Source of the DNA: Lyophyllum atratum
Taxonomy: Eukaryota; Basidiomycota; Agaricomycetes; Agaricales; Lyophyllaceae
Direction: 5' to 3'
DNA length: 64,000 nt
Assembly (NCBI GenBank): GCA_014905825.1
Contig: JACGCN010000029.1
Coordinates: 558,001 to 622,000 of the forward strand
The position numbers were made by a program, and so were the translations under genes. The notes beneath the pieces were generated by a model. It did not search any database and was not told the DNA's origin. It worked only from the letters and a program-made list of their open reading frames with translations. The number at the start of each line of letters is the position of its first letter. The stretch's first letter is position 1. Shown one piece after another: positions 51,284-62,934 of this stretch.

Positions 51284-51774
51284 ATAAGAGTATATTTATA
51301 AATTCAAAACCATTTTTCGGGGGTGATTGGGGTGCCATATGAAAGCTTATATATACATAAACTCATGTGCAAAAGAGCTAAGAGATTGGCGGTCGCGTTG
51401 TGGAGCTATGTGGCCATGAAGTGGGCGGGGTTGATGGGGAGACGGGGCAGACATCAAAAATATCAAAGTCCGCTCAATACAACTTTCGTACATCCTTTCC
51501 TTGTTCTAGCCTATACTAATATGAATATACTATGCTGCTGGCTTGGTATAGATGTTGGATGATAGCTTTTTTCAGTATAGGCCGGTCGCATGTCGCATGT
51601 CGCATGTCGCATGTCGCATGTCGCATTTCGCATGTCGCATGTCGCATGTCGCACGTCGCATGTCGTTCGCAGCTCGCACATCGCATCTCACATCTCCCAT
51701 CTCGCATCTTTATTGCTCACAATAAGAAGATGATGATGATTCAATCTGACGATCAATACATTGAATTTGATACA
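51284..51774. other. Spacer with a 7-bp microsatellite, no gene
   Basis: From the truncation point of the retroelement to the 3' end of the oxygenase gene. The heptamer array is listed separately. Confidence 0.5.
51586..51664. repeat. (TCGCATG)n microsatellite, 11 units
   Basis: Eleven consecutive 7-bp units, two with single substitutions (TCGCATT, TCGCACG), then degenerate TCGCA/TCTCA-like units to about 51710. Confidence 0.95.
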
Positions 51775-52419
51775 CTACAAGCCGGGAGATGGCCAGCGGC
51801 CATAATCTCTCTCTTTCGCCCACCCAGGTGGCTTATCTTTCAGCTGGTGGATACTGTTCTTCGGGCAGAAAAATACGGTGCTGATCCGACCAGGTGTAAG
51901 AACATCTCCCTCCACCATAGGCTTCGGGGTCCATCGGGCGACTGCATGGAAGATTTTGCAGGCCTGGAATATGCAAATATCACCAGGGTTGTAGCTATAC
52001 AAGTCAGCGTACACCGTGGTGCAAAGTGCTGCATTTACTCACCGGAACTTAGCACGCAACTGAGGGATGAGCATCTCTCCTCCTTCGAAATAACCACACG
52101 GAAAGCTTGCGGCGGGACCGTTGTCACCAGTGTCGCAGTGAAGGTAGACTTGCAATTTATAAACAATTGCACGACCCAACCATGGCCCTGGGTCCTCTGG
52201 TACCCAGACACCTGCGTCGAATGCAGCTTTGTAAGTCTTGTAAACTGTCGGGTACACTACCTCGAAGATCGCAGTGAGGCAGCCAGCCATGACGCGTGTG
52301 TTTCTAAAATATAATTCAGCTCCTGCGAGAGCCGACCCACTTCCCGTCATGTTGTGGGAGAGAAAAAGACCCTTAAAAAAATTAATGCGGTACAAAAAAG
52401 AGTAGAAAATGCAACGCAC
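51775..52419 (-). CDS. TET/JBP-like 2-oxoglutarate/Fe(II) oxygenase, probably N-terminally incomplete
   Basis: Two exons on the minus strand, 52419-52043 and 51994-51775, GT-AG spliced. The core shows the double-stranded beta-helix set. The His-x-Asp iron motif is in VYLHCDTGD (52132-52140). Next comes FPCGYFEGGEMLIPQL, then YNPGDICIFQACKIFHAVAR with the distal His (51946-51948). TPGRISTVFF carries the Arg (51886-51888) expected to bind 2-oxoglutarate. GG.L.IP.L...Y.PGD....H.V.....GR.S.VFF matches the TET/JBP-like family that is expanded in Agaricomycetes and linked there to transposons; those enzymes oxidise methylated bases in DNA. Activity on DNA here is inference. No domain precedes the core and the start (52419, or ATG near 52353) is unclear. 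Confidence 0.65.
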
Positions 52420-52557
52420 CTAGTTATATACTTTCGAGGAACCTGCCTTAGTTTCTGATAGCTATCGGACCAGCTTTTTGGAGACAATCACCATGGTTTC
52501 TGATGCAATGTATCAGAGAACGATACATGTATCGGAACAACATGACAGCAATATATA

Positions 52558-52860
52558 TTTTATCAGAATGTATCGGACAGGTAAGTATCAGAATGTATCA
52601 GGTTGTATCGGGCAGGTAGGTATCAGAATGTATCAGACGGGTAAGTATCAGAATGTATCAGACGGGTAAGTATCAGAATGTATCAGAAGGGTAAGTATCA
52701 GAATGTATCAGACGGGTAAGTATCAGAATGTATAAGATATCAGAATGTATCAATGTATCAGAATGTACCGGGCAGGTAAGTATCAGAATGTATCAGTGTA
52801 TCTGAATGGTATTGGTGTCAGAATGTATCAGTGTATCTGAATGTATCAGAGTGGGCATTG
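52558..52860. repeat. Minisatellite built of GTATCAGAAT units
   Basis: About a dozen copies of GTATCAGAATGTATCAGACG-type units with a 24-26 bp period and local variation, in the region between the oxygenase and the tandem family. Confidence 0.85.
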
Positions 52861-53042
52861 GTACATGTTGGAGAGTATTTAATAAATAACACCTTTCAAG
52901 GAAGCTATGATTACACATATCTATATGGATACAAGTGTATTGGTTTGCTCTAGTGTTTTCGCCACCCACATGTACATCTATTTGGTGATGTTTATTGATC
53001 AATCCATCAATGATGTATTTGGTTATGTTTGGCCTTTCAGGC

Positions 53043-53144
53043 TATATAAGCTCAGTGCCCTCATCCAATAGTTTCCCCCCCCTTCTTCATTATTCTTTGA
53101 TGCGCACAGCATCTGCTTACATAACCACAATCTCACCCACATCA
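53043..53144 (+). promoter_or_regulatory. Promoter of tandem-family copy 1 (layout shared by copies 2 and 3)
   Basis: TATATAA at 53043-53049, a C run at 53075-53082, GCTTACATAA at 53115-53124, ATG at 53145. The same three elements in the same order precede copy 2 (56441, 56474-56479, 56516-56525, ATG 56540) and copy 3 (61102, 61145-61150, 61160-61169, ATG 61180). Confidence 0.6.
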
Positions 53145-56100
53145 ATGGCAGCAGTACGTTGCAATATTAGCTTTCTGAGAACCTATGATTTATTTTTTCC
53201 CGTAGCACAACAATTCTGTATTGTACAAAGTAAGCTGATTGCAATAATACATTTCTAGCCAACTAATATTCGCAACACTTTCAGCCACCTGGTTTGAACT
53301 TGTCATCTGTGAGTCATTAGGGGAACTACTTGTCAAAACCTGTACTGATTTTTGCTTGAGATTCACCCTCATCCAGCTTCTCCAAAGTTCTTCGATAGGC
53401 TAAAATCCCATGTTATTGGTTGGGCTATTGTCTGTCTTGCCACTATAGATGATGGGCGCCGCACGACACCACTCTTGTTGAATGTCTGGAACTCTTGTGA
53501 TGAGACTTCCTTTGGCTTTGAACGTCTGCTCATGACGACCAACAATGGCACCAGCATTGATCGCTTCAATCCTGCACATGCAATTGTTATTGGTTCACAT
53601 CGCGACGCTCTAGCCCAGCCTTTGAGTGCAACAGCTGCAGGTGCGACCCAGGTCTCGTGGGCACCAACACACCGCGAGGATCACATAAACTCCCTCATGA
53701 TTGATGGCCGTCTTCGCCAGAAGCTCATTGCAACAACGACATGCAAAGAGGCACTTGGTGATCTTGCGGCCGCAGAAAAGACAATCAGCACTTCTGGCAT
53801 GTATCGCTCTGATAAGGCTGAAGCTCGAAAGCAAAGGGAGGAAGCTTTGGAGTATATAAGGAGAGAGGGAGCATGGCTAGCTGTGTTTTACGACTTGGGT
53901 ACGCTGATTGCAATAACAGCTTTCTTGAAAATTAATATTCAAATCTTGTTAGATACCATCGACCATGATGAAGAAGCCAAAGCTATGAAGACATATCTCA
54001 CCACCAATCAGGCTTTTTTTAATGCCAAGGATGGGACTGCTGATCCTCTCGCAGTCTTTTATCGCAAACTGCAAGGACATATGGTAGCAGACATCGAGCG
54101 ATATATAGGCCGATTTCTCAATCTCCGAATCAATGCTTCAGAGCAGATGCAGCTGCGTGCTGTGTTAAGCGACTACTATTGGACATCTGCTATAGCACGT
54201 CTTTCCAACTGGGATTATTTCCGGACCTCCCCTGAGTTGCAATTGCAGCAGCAGTACAAGTGGCATGTTGTTGGAAGTCAATTTGCTGGACCCTTTGCAC
54301 ACATGGCAGTCCATCTTCTTGATGGATTGTGCTCGACATCTCTTAGGTCTAGTCCATATCATCCCAAGGCTTCTCCGCAGTCTCCATTCTTTGCTGGCCA
54401 GGTCCAGCACTTCCATAGGCTGGTCAGAAAACATCCGGATCACCGCCAAGTTCAGTATCATCTTTTGGATCGCCAATTCTTCCTTATTCTTGAAGAATGC
54501 TACAACACACATCTGCGTAGGCACCACAAATTTTTTGGACAACAAAAAGAGGGTGCTAGTGTTCATATCAGCATTTGGAACCAGGCATTCGAGGAGTATG
54601 CAGGCGATGTACTTGCGCAACTTGAGACTTGGGTTCGCAATCGCAAGGCGGCATACATTGGTGATCATGGTTCTCAGGACCTCCTCAGTGAAATCACCAA
54701 CAAAATGAAATGGTACCTCCTTGGACAAGTGCACAACACATCCCCAAGCTGGCTTCCTCACCTCGACACCCGTGTTCCAATGATTGAGCTCAATTTCCTT
54801 CGTGCTATTGCAGATGAGATGACGGAACTCGCACAACCGGTTCTTCAGGCAAGTTTTTCTGCAATAATAGCTTTCTGGAAGCTAAATATTATTCAGGTGC
54901 TTTCATATCTTGAGCCTGTCTTTCATGGTGCTACCAAGCGTGACTCAGAGGCTTCGCTTACTCTGACAAACATCATGGCTCAGGTCCATCAGACCCACCA
55001 TCGAGGAGTCGACATTACACAACGAGGAGTCGACATCTTGAAGCTTTTTGGGACCATTTATGCAGCACGCCATACGGCTTTACGTGACATGCATCAGATC
55101 AATGCACATCAATCCCCTCCTTATTTTGCGCACCACTCGCCCCTTCTTCCAGCAAATGTGGACCATGACATTGCCAAAGGCATTTTGGATGAATATGATG
55201 AAATATCGCTCCTCCTCAAAACTGCATTGTCAACAGCAAAGCCTGGCAAGCGTCCTTCCAGTAACGACATTAGTCTGGACGTCTGGCGGCAGATTAGCAA
55301 GGTTGATCAGACAATGTTCAAAAATGTGATGGACAGGACAGGGTTTAAGTGGTGGACCAATGGAAACCTCAAAGTGCTTGAGTTACGTCATCTGTCGCAG
55401 GCGATGTATATTGCGATCCATGTGCCCAGGACTTGGGACAAGGAACATTTGGCCTGTTCGTCTGTCCACAGGCTATTTGAGGTGATCAAACAGGATGCCC
55501 ATTTCCACACATGGTTTTTGTTGCCGCCACCTCCCATGGTCACTTTCCCTTCCCTTGGCAATATTGTGAACCAACGTGCAGTTCGGGAGGCTTCCATGCT
55601 CGTTGATCTGGCGGCACTTTTGGAGCTGTTGCTTTTTCCACCAGCATATTCTATTGAAGCGACTGACGATGAAGGCAAGAAGACCTTTAAGCTCACCATC
55701 GATGGAAGCGCCCTCTGGAATGCAGCAGTTGAGGTAAGAGCCTCCTTTACAATAATATTTTTCTAGGAATCTGACATTTATTCAGAATGCGCTCAGAACA
55801 TTGGTGATCCTTGAACGATGTGACCATAGCAAAAAGAAGGACATGGAACTTCTGGCACCTGTCTACCCTTCTCAAATCACTGAAATGCGTGCTCGTCTGG
55901 ACATTCCAAAGCCTCTTGTAGCTAACAATGCTGAAGTTGTGGCGTATCTAACAACAGTTGGGCATCATGATGACCATCGATTTGCATTGTATCATCAGGA
56001 AGTGGAAAGATTGACAGGGAAGAATCACACAGTGTTTGATGTGCAGGGTTCATGTACGCATCCAATTTTTTTATGTCCTTGATGCCTTTACAAATTACGT

Positions 56101-56369
56101 TCTGCAGCTTCTTACATGCAACAAGACAGTGCAACTGTGCATGTTGATCTGAAACGGCAAATTGAGCAGGTGAATGCTCCCAACACAACCATACCAGGTA
56201 AGAATCAACTGTATGTATACGATAAAAAGGCTTGAGGAGCTTAACATTCGGTCTAGGAAACAGCAATTCTTCTGAGGATCACCCAGGCAGCAACAAACGT
56301 ACTCGAGTGCAATTTCCATCACCTGTCGTCGTAAAAAAAGAACTAAAGCTGGAGGCTGATGCTAATTGA
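53145..56369 (+). CDS. Tandem gene family X, copy 1; unknown function, about 880 aa
   Basis: I do not recognise this family. Exons: a tiny first exon (ATGGCAGCA, 53145-53153), then 53377-53898, 53953-54848, 54897-55733, 55786-56053, 56108-56197 and 56257-56369. The joins at the 5' end are uncertain; two 24-nt mini-exons between 53209 and 53315 are possible. Conserved with copies 2 and 3: RLKSHVIGWAIV, DPLAVFY, LRAVLSDYYWTSAIARLSNW, HVVGSQFAGPFAHMAVHLLD, DRQFFLILEECYNTHLR, SIWNQAFEEYAGDVLAQLE, NKMKWYLLGQVHN, VLSYLEPVFHG, VMDRTGFKWW, HFHTWFLLPPPP and LEPLVANN-like IPKPLVANN. No signal peptide, membrane segment or catalytic motif is evident; it looks soluble and helical. The end (NKRTRVQFPSPVVVKKELKL) is basic and could be a nuclear signal. 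Intron 54849-54896 may be GC-AG. No stops. Confidence 0.75.
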
Positions 56370-56539
56370 TTGTATTTGGTTTTATCTGATCAATAAATAT
56401 TTGTCCCTGTTTGTATTTGTCCCTGTTTGTATTCTCATGGTATATAAGCCTGAACACGATAGTCAATGCTTTTCCCCCCTTCTCTGTCAATTCAACTATC
56501 ATTCTCTGTGTTGTTGCTTACATAAGCTGAGTTTATCCA

Positions 56540-59280
56540 ATGGCCCAAGTACGTAGCAATAATAGCTTTCTGGACATTCAGTATTAACAAATGGTATAGC
56601 TAGATGATCACTCATCTTTACCAGTTTGTGTCTTTGATGCTGTGTATTCATTTATCGAGCTAACGTCTCTCCATACAGTCCTCACCTGATTTTCTTGCCA
56701 GGCTCAAGTATTACGTTCTTGGATGGGGTATTGTTTCTTCGGAAATGGATGACACTATCATGTCCACCAATCCGTTTGACCCAACCAGGGCCATTGCTAT
56801 TGCCGCACAGCCTTGTGTCTTTGCAAAGCCTTTGAGTTCAACTTCCGCGAATGCGACCAAAGTAGTCTGGGCTACGATCAGCAATGGCGTGAATAGCCCA
56901 ATCATGCCACTGAACAGGAAGCAGCTACAAAGGCTGGCCTCTGAGTTGTTCCGATATGATATCAGTGATTTCAAATCGGAGCAGGTTTTGAAGCCACTCA
57001 GACTCGCTGTGTTCTACAATCTTGGTAGGTGCAGCTTAATAACAGCTTTCTAGGAAATTGACATTTTGTAACTGCAGATGCGATTGATGGTGATGATGAT
57101 GCCAATGCTATCAAAGCATACCTCAGCATCAGTCCAGCATTTTTTGAAGCAGAAGACAGTTTTTCCGATCCACTGTCAGTTTTCTATCAGGACCTTCAAG
57201 GCCAGACATTGTATGACATACAGCATCATCTTGGCACCTTTCTTGATCTCCATGTCAATGTTTCTCGCCAACGCAAGCTGCGTGCTGTGCTGTCTGATTA
57301 CACTTGGACAGCTTCCATGTCACGTCTTTTCAACTGGGAATACCTGCGCAGATCACCGCTCCTGGACTTAGAAAACCAATACAGGTGGCGGTCAACTGGC
57401 AATCAGTTTGCAGGACCCTTTGCAATCATGGCGGTCCATGTACTCGAAGGCTTATGTACCCATGTTCTCCGCTTTTCTGTCTACGACACAAAGCAGCCAG
57501 CTGGTTCACAATTCTTTATCTCCCACATCAAACACTTTGAGGTGTTTTGTCAAACACCATTCAATGATCGCAAGATCAAATATGATTTGCTGGACAACCA
57601 GTTCTTCCAGCTGCTCCGTATGTGTTATGACAAGCACCTACATCCTCACTACAGGTACTTTGGACGTCGCAAAGAAGGCAACCTGGTCAATGTCAGCATT
57701 TGGAACGAGGCCTTTGAGGCGTACTCTATGGATGTCATTTCCCATCTTCGGGCATGGATTATAGATCGCAAAGACAGCTACATTGGTGATCAGCATGCTA
57801 TTGATGTTCTGGACGCCATTCCAAACAAGCTATCTTGGTTCCTGCTTGGACAGCTTCCCAATCAGCTGCCTGATTACTTGGTGCCGCAGGATACCAGTAT
57901 TCCTGTGGTTGAGCTCGCTCTTCTATCTGAAATAGCAGAGGAGATGGCTGACCTTGAAGAACCTGTGTGTCAGGCATGTCATACAATGCCATAGCGATTA
58001 CCTAGAAACTCATTATTATTGTCCAGGTGCTGTCATATCTTGAGCCAATTCTCCATGGAGTCACCAAGAAAACCTCCGAATCAGCTTATACTCTCTCCGA
58101 GATCATGTTCCATGCCTACAAGGTCATCCATCCATACACCAGCAGCATCAACCAGAAAAAGTCTGTGCATCAAGTGTTTGCACTTATCTATGCCTCACGT
58201 GACACAGTGCTGCGCCCAATGTCCAATACGAATGTCGTACAGCCTCCACCATATTTTGGGAAGGATTCTGTCTCATGCTCTCCGAGTATGGGAGATGTCA
58301 TTGTCGGACATGACAATGCGGTCTCTGAAGAATATAATCAGATAAGCAATTTGCTTGACAGCGCTTTATGTGGTGTCGCTCCAGGAGAACGTCCGAAGGC
58401 TGCAATGATCAGTAAAGCAGCTTGGGCACATGCTCCAAGGGTGGACATTATCACAGTAAAACAGGTGCTGGATCACACTGGCCATGCTTGGTGGAATGAC
58501 CTTGGCCTTCGTGGCACCCAGAAAACCGCCAAGCTTCACTTGCTTTCTCAATTGGTCTACATCTCCATCCACGTTGCCACTGAATGGGACCGTGTGCGAT
58601 TCATGTCACCTCCTGTCTACAATCTTCTCGGCCAAATTAAAAAAATTGCACATTTCCCAACCTGGTTTCTGCTCCCATCACCCCCTGCCAGCACTCCATA
58701 TGCCAATGTTACTCAACCATCATCTTTTGTGGGCCGACGTGCAAGGCATGAATCTGATGTCGAATATCATTTACACATGGTTTTGGATAGGTTGCTCACA
58801 CCACCTTCCCACTCCATTGAAACCTATGACCACCATGGAAATCAGGGTTTTAAGCTTACTATTGGAGGCAAAAAGCTTTGGGATATGGCTGTGCAGGTCA
58901 GTATTCTCATCAAATAATAGCTTTCTAGGATCTTTAACATTTTACCTCAGGTAGCGCTTGAAAGCCTTGTTATCTGTAAACGCACCGACCTTGGCTTCAC
59001 CCATGATTTAGAGCTTTTGGCACCTGTCTCTTTGACAGAATCTCAGCAGATCTGTTACCAACTGCATATCCCTGAGCCTTTAGTTGCCAATAACAGCGAG
59101 ATTTTAGCATATATGCGCACCAAGGACTGCTCACAAGAGTCACGTCCAGCATTATACTATGCAGAATACCTCAAACTGTGGAACACAGAAGAGGCTGCTC
59201 TGAATGGAGAGGCAGGAATTTCAGACTTGCGCTATGTTTCAGCACGTAGCCATATTCAATGGTCAGATATTCCTGTGTAG
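56540..59280 (+). CDS. Tandem gene family X, copy 2; unknown function, 816 aa
   Basis: Exons: 56540-56548 (MAQ), 56679-57024, 57078-57973, 58027-58896 and 58951-59280, all in phase. The protein matches copy 1 along its length: RLKYYVLGWGIV, NLDAIDGDDDANAIKAYLS, LRAVLSDYTWTASMSRLFNW, STGNQFAGPFAIMAVHVLEG, DNQFFQLLRMCYDKHLHPHY, SIWNEAFEAYSMDVISHLRA, NKLSWFLLGQLPNQ, VLSYLEPILHGVTKK, VLDHTGHAWWNDLG, HFPTWFLLPSPP and IPEPLVANNSEI. It lacks the basic C-terminal exons of copy 1. Intron 57974-58026 would be GC-AG (CAG|GCATGT), though a GTGTGT donor 6 bases upstream keeps the frame too. Open throughout, so probably functional. Confidence 0.78.
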
Positions 59281-59305
59281 ATTGTATGTTATGAAACACA
59301 GCTTG

Positions 59306-60990
59306 CATTTGTAGATTCTTGGATCTGTCCGGAGTTTGTAGACGCATGACGAGTTTTACGCCCCTGATGTACACCTCTGATCGCAAGAGTCTTTGGATGC
59401 TCAAGTCACTGATCGCTTTTGTAGATTCTCGGATCTGTCCTGAGGTCGTAGACGCATGACGAGTTTTACGCACCTATTGTACAACTCTGATCGCAAGAGT
59501 CTTTGGATGCTGATCGCATTTGTAGATTCTTGGATCTGTCCGGAGTTTGTAGACACATGACGAGTTTTACGCACCTCATGTACAACTCTGATCGCAAGAG
59601 TCTTTGGATGCTGATCGCATTTGTAGATTCTTGGATCTGTCTGGAGGTCGTAGACGCATGACGAGTTTTACGCACCTCATGTACACCTCTGATCGCAAGA
59701 GTCTTTGGATGCTCAAGTCACTGATCGCTTTTGTAGATTCTTGGATCTGTCTGGAGTTTGTAGACGCATGACGCGTTTTACGCCCCTAGTGTACAACTCT
59801 GATCGCAAGAGTCTTTGGATGCTGATCGCATTTGTAGATTCTTGGATCTGTCCGGAGTTTGTAGACACATGACGAGTTTTACGCACCTCATGTACAACTC
59901 TGATCGCAAGAGTCTTTGGATGCTGATCGCATTTGTAGATTCTTGGATCTGTCTGGAGGTCGTAGACGCATGACGAGTTTTACGCACCTCATGTACACCT
60001 CTGATCGCAAGAGTCTTTGGATGCTGATCGCATTTGTAGATTCTTGGATCTGTCTGGAGGTCGTAGACGCATGATGAGTTTTACGCACCTCATGTACACC
60101 TCTGATCGCAAGAGTCTTTGGATGCTCAAGTCACTGATCGCTTTTGTAGATTCTCGCATCTGTCCTGAGGTCGTAGACACATGACGAGTTTTACGCACCT
60201 CATGTACACCTCTGATCGCAAGAGTCTTTGGATGCTCAAGTCACTGATCGCTTTTGTAGATTCTCGGATCTGTCCTGAGGTCGTAGACACATGACGAGTT
60301 TTACGCACCTCATGTACACCTCTGATCGCAAGAGTCTTTGGATGCTCAAGTCACTGATCGCTTTTGTAGATTCTTGGATCTGTCCGGAGTTTGTAGACGC
60401 ATGACGCGTTTTACGCCCCTAATGTACAACTCTGATCGCAAGAGTCTTTGGATGCTGATCGCATTTGTAGATTCTTGGATCTGTCTGGAGTTTGTAGACG
60501 CATGACGAGTTTTACGCCCCTAATGTACAACTCTGATCGCAAGAGTCTTTGGATGCTGATCGCATTTGTAGATTCTTGGATCTGTCTGGAGGTCGTAGAC
60601 GCATGATGAGTTTTACGCACCTCATGTACACCTCTGATCGCAAGAGTCTTTGGATGCTCAAGTCACTGATCGCTTTTGTAGATTCTCGGATCTGTCCTGA
60701 GGTCGTAGACACATGACGAGTTTTACGCACCTAATGTACAACTCTGATCGCAAGAGTCTTTGGATGCTGATCACATTTGTAGATTCTCGGATCTGTCCTG
60801 AGGTCGTAGACGCATGACGAGTTTTACGCCCCTAATGTACAACTCTGATCGCAAGAGTCTTTGGATGCTCAAGTCACTGATCGCTTTTGTAGATTCTCGG
60901 ATCTGTCCTGAGGTCGTAGACGCATGACGAGTTTTATGCACCTCATGTACAACTCTGATCGCAACAGTCTTTGGATAGTCTTAGATGGAC
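59306..60990. repeat. Minisatellite of 16-17 units, two unit lengths (101 and 110 bp)
   Basis: Unit starts (TCGCAAGAG) fall at 59381, 59491, 59592, 59693, 59803, 59904, 60005, 60106, 60216, 60326, 60436, 60537, 60638, 60748, 60849 and 60959. Spacings are either 101 or 110 bp; the 9-bp difference is presence or absence of CAAGTCACT-type sequence. Each unit contains TTTGTAGATTC and GACGAGTTTTACGC. The array separates family X copies 2 and 3. Repeated short minus-strand frames in it are by-products of the repeat. Confidence 0.95.
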
Positions 60991-61179
60991 TGGTAGATGC
61001 ATGGCGAGTTGCGCCCTTCTTGTTGACCTCTTTTACGCTACTATTTGCAGTTACTTGTTTGTATTTAATGTCTTCTATTTGGCTATTGATGCACTACATG
61101 CTATATAAATGTTTCCTGTGAAAGCAATGATCCTTTGTTTCTTTCCCCCCACTTTAATTGCTTACATAAGTATTTCACC

Positions 61180-62934
61180 ATGTCCAATGTGAGTTTTAAT
61201 AATAAGTTCCGAGAAAGCTAATATTAAGGTGCCAAGCAGGGCGCAGACATACCCACTGAACGCTTTCTTCAGGTTCATGATACTGATCCGGATGCACTCG
61301 CAGTCTTTTATTCCCATCTCCGCACACTTTCGCTCGATGACATCAAACAGTTCATTGTGCGGTATCTCAACCATCGAGACAAAGCTCCCTATCAAAGGCA
61401 GCTTCGTGCGGTTCTATCAGACTATTAGTGGAGTGGACTCATCGCCCGTCTCTCTTCATGGCCATACTTTGCCCTCGCAGAAGCTCTTCAACTCCGGCAG
61501 CAGTATGCATGGCACCATATTGGGACACAATTTGCTGCTCCATATGCCCATCTTGGGCTCTATATGCTACAAGGCTTGTGTAGCAAAAGTCTAGTGTTCT
61601 CACGCTATGATACAACCAAATCGGTGCAGAACGAACTGGGAAAGTTTCACACGTGGCTTCAGGATGCCTATACCGACAGAGAGCCCCAGCAGTGGTTGCT
61701 TGACCAGGCATTTTTTTCAATTCTGCAAACTGCATATGAGAAGCACCTCCTTTATCTTCATCGACACTTTGGTCTCTCGCTAGACAAAGATGCTGGTCGA
61801 GTCCACATTTGGAATCAGGCGTTTGATCGCTACGTTGATTATATGATGCTACACATCTGTCAATGGGTGACAAAGCGTCAAGAAGAAGAATCACAGAGGG
61901 ATGACGTCTTTTTCATTCTCCAGGATATTCCCAATAAGATCCGTTGGTATATGCTCGGTCAGCTGCACAACCACACTCCAAGGCTCCTGGCCCAGCAGCA
62001 TACCCGAATTCCCATGATTGAAATCAGGTTTATTCAATCAATCGCGGATGAAATGACCACATTGGAAAAGCCAGTAATCTATGTCAGCTACTGTTTTATA
62101 ATCTTATTTTTCCAGAAACTTAATATTGCACAGGTCCTCTCGTATTTTGACCCCCTCATTTCTAAAGCAAGTGAAAGCCTACCGGACGTGCCTTCCCTGC
62201 TACATGTCATGGTCCGCAACCACAAAGTGAATCACCGCAAGGAGGGTCCCGTCAACTCGGTAGCAGCCACTCTCAGGTTGTTCTCATGCATCTACGCAAC
62301 AAGAGGGTCCACTCTGCGGCAGCTCAATGGGTCCTTGCTATCGGGTCTGACCATTGACACTGATAATGACCAGTACAAGGACATTCAAAGGTTTCTGAGG
62401 ATCCTTCACTCAGTCTACGTGGTCCGTGATTGCGGGCCATCAAACAGAGATTGGAGCTCCTCACATTTGGATGTTGATTTATTTGGCATCACAATGGACC
62501 GTACTGGACGTCCTTGGAGAAAAGAGCTTGCCAGTAACGCAAATAGTCCTCAGCTATCAGTCTCTATCTATGCAGCCATCCAACTCGCTTCCAACTGGGC
62601 TATCGAGGAAACAAAGTCACCTCTCTTGTCAAAGGCAATCAATGCCATTCATAATGAGGGGCAATTCAAGATCTGGTTCCATAGGCAAGGCCAAGAGGTG
62701 ACGGTTACCTAGTTTCATTCAGGTTTGGATGTATGCTTATCCAATAGCTATCTACAGCATGAAACATTGACATCTACCCACGTAATGTCAAAAGTCGCTG
62801 AAGAACAGAAACAGAAAACCAACATCCATGCGGCTCCTGAGACTGTGGATGCCCAGGCTATAGTCAAAAAGCAAAGGATCAGCAAAACAGGATCAGGTCA
62901 GATGGTGCAGTTTCTCGATCCAGCAATATGTTGA
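61180..62934 (+). pseudogene. Tandem gene family X, copy 3, decayed
   Basis: Starts like the others (ATGTCCAAT then a GTGAGT intron), but the region equivalent to the first ~170 residues is missing and the next piece (DPDALAVFYSHLRTLSLDDI) is out of frame with the ATG. An in-frame TAG at 61426-61428 interrupts the LRAVLSDY(stop)WSGLIARLSSW block where copies 1 and 2 have Tyr or Thr. From 61430 the frame is open: GTQFAAPYAHLGLYMLQGLC, VHIWNQAFDRYVDYMML, NKIRWYMLGQLHNHTP, VLSYFDPLISKAS, TMDRTGRPWRKE and FKIWFHRQ. The stretch after that is lost, and a C-terminal tail like that of copy 1 appears at 62800-62934 (KVAEEQKQKTN, VKKQRIS). Intron 62077-62133 uses a GT donor where copies 1 and 2 may use GC. 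Confidence 0.8.

Noticed and set aside
59466..60730. Repeated short minus-strand frames (MRKTRH...) in the 101/110-bp array
   Set aside because: They recur because the DNA unit recurs. No start context, splice pattern or known domain.
59306..60990. CRISPR-like appearance of regularly spaced repeats
   Set aside because: Whole 101/110-bp units repeat without unique spacers, and the genome is eukaryotic; it is a minisatellite.
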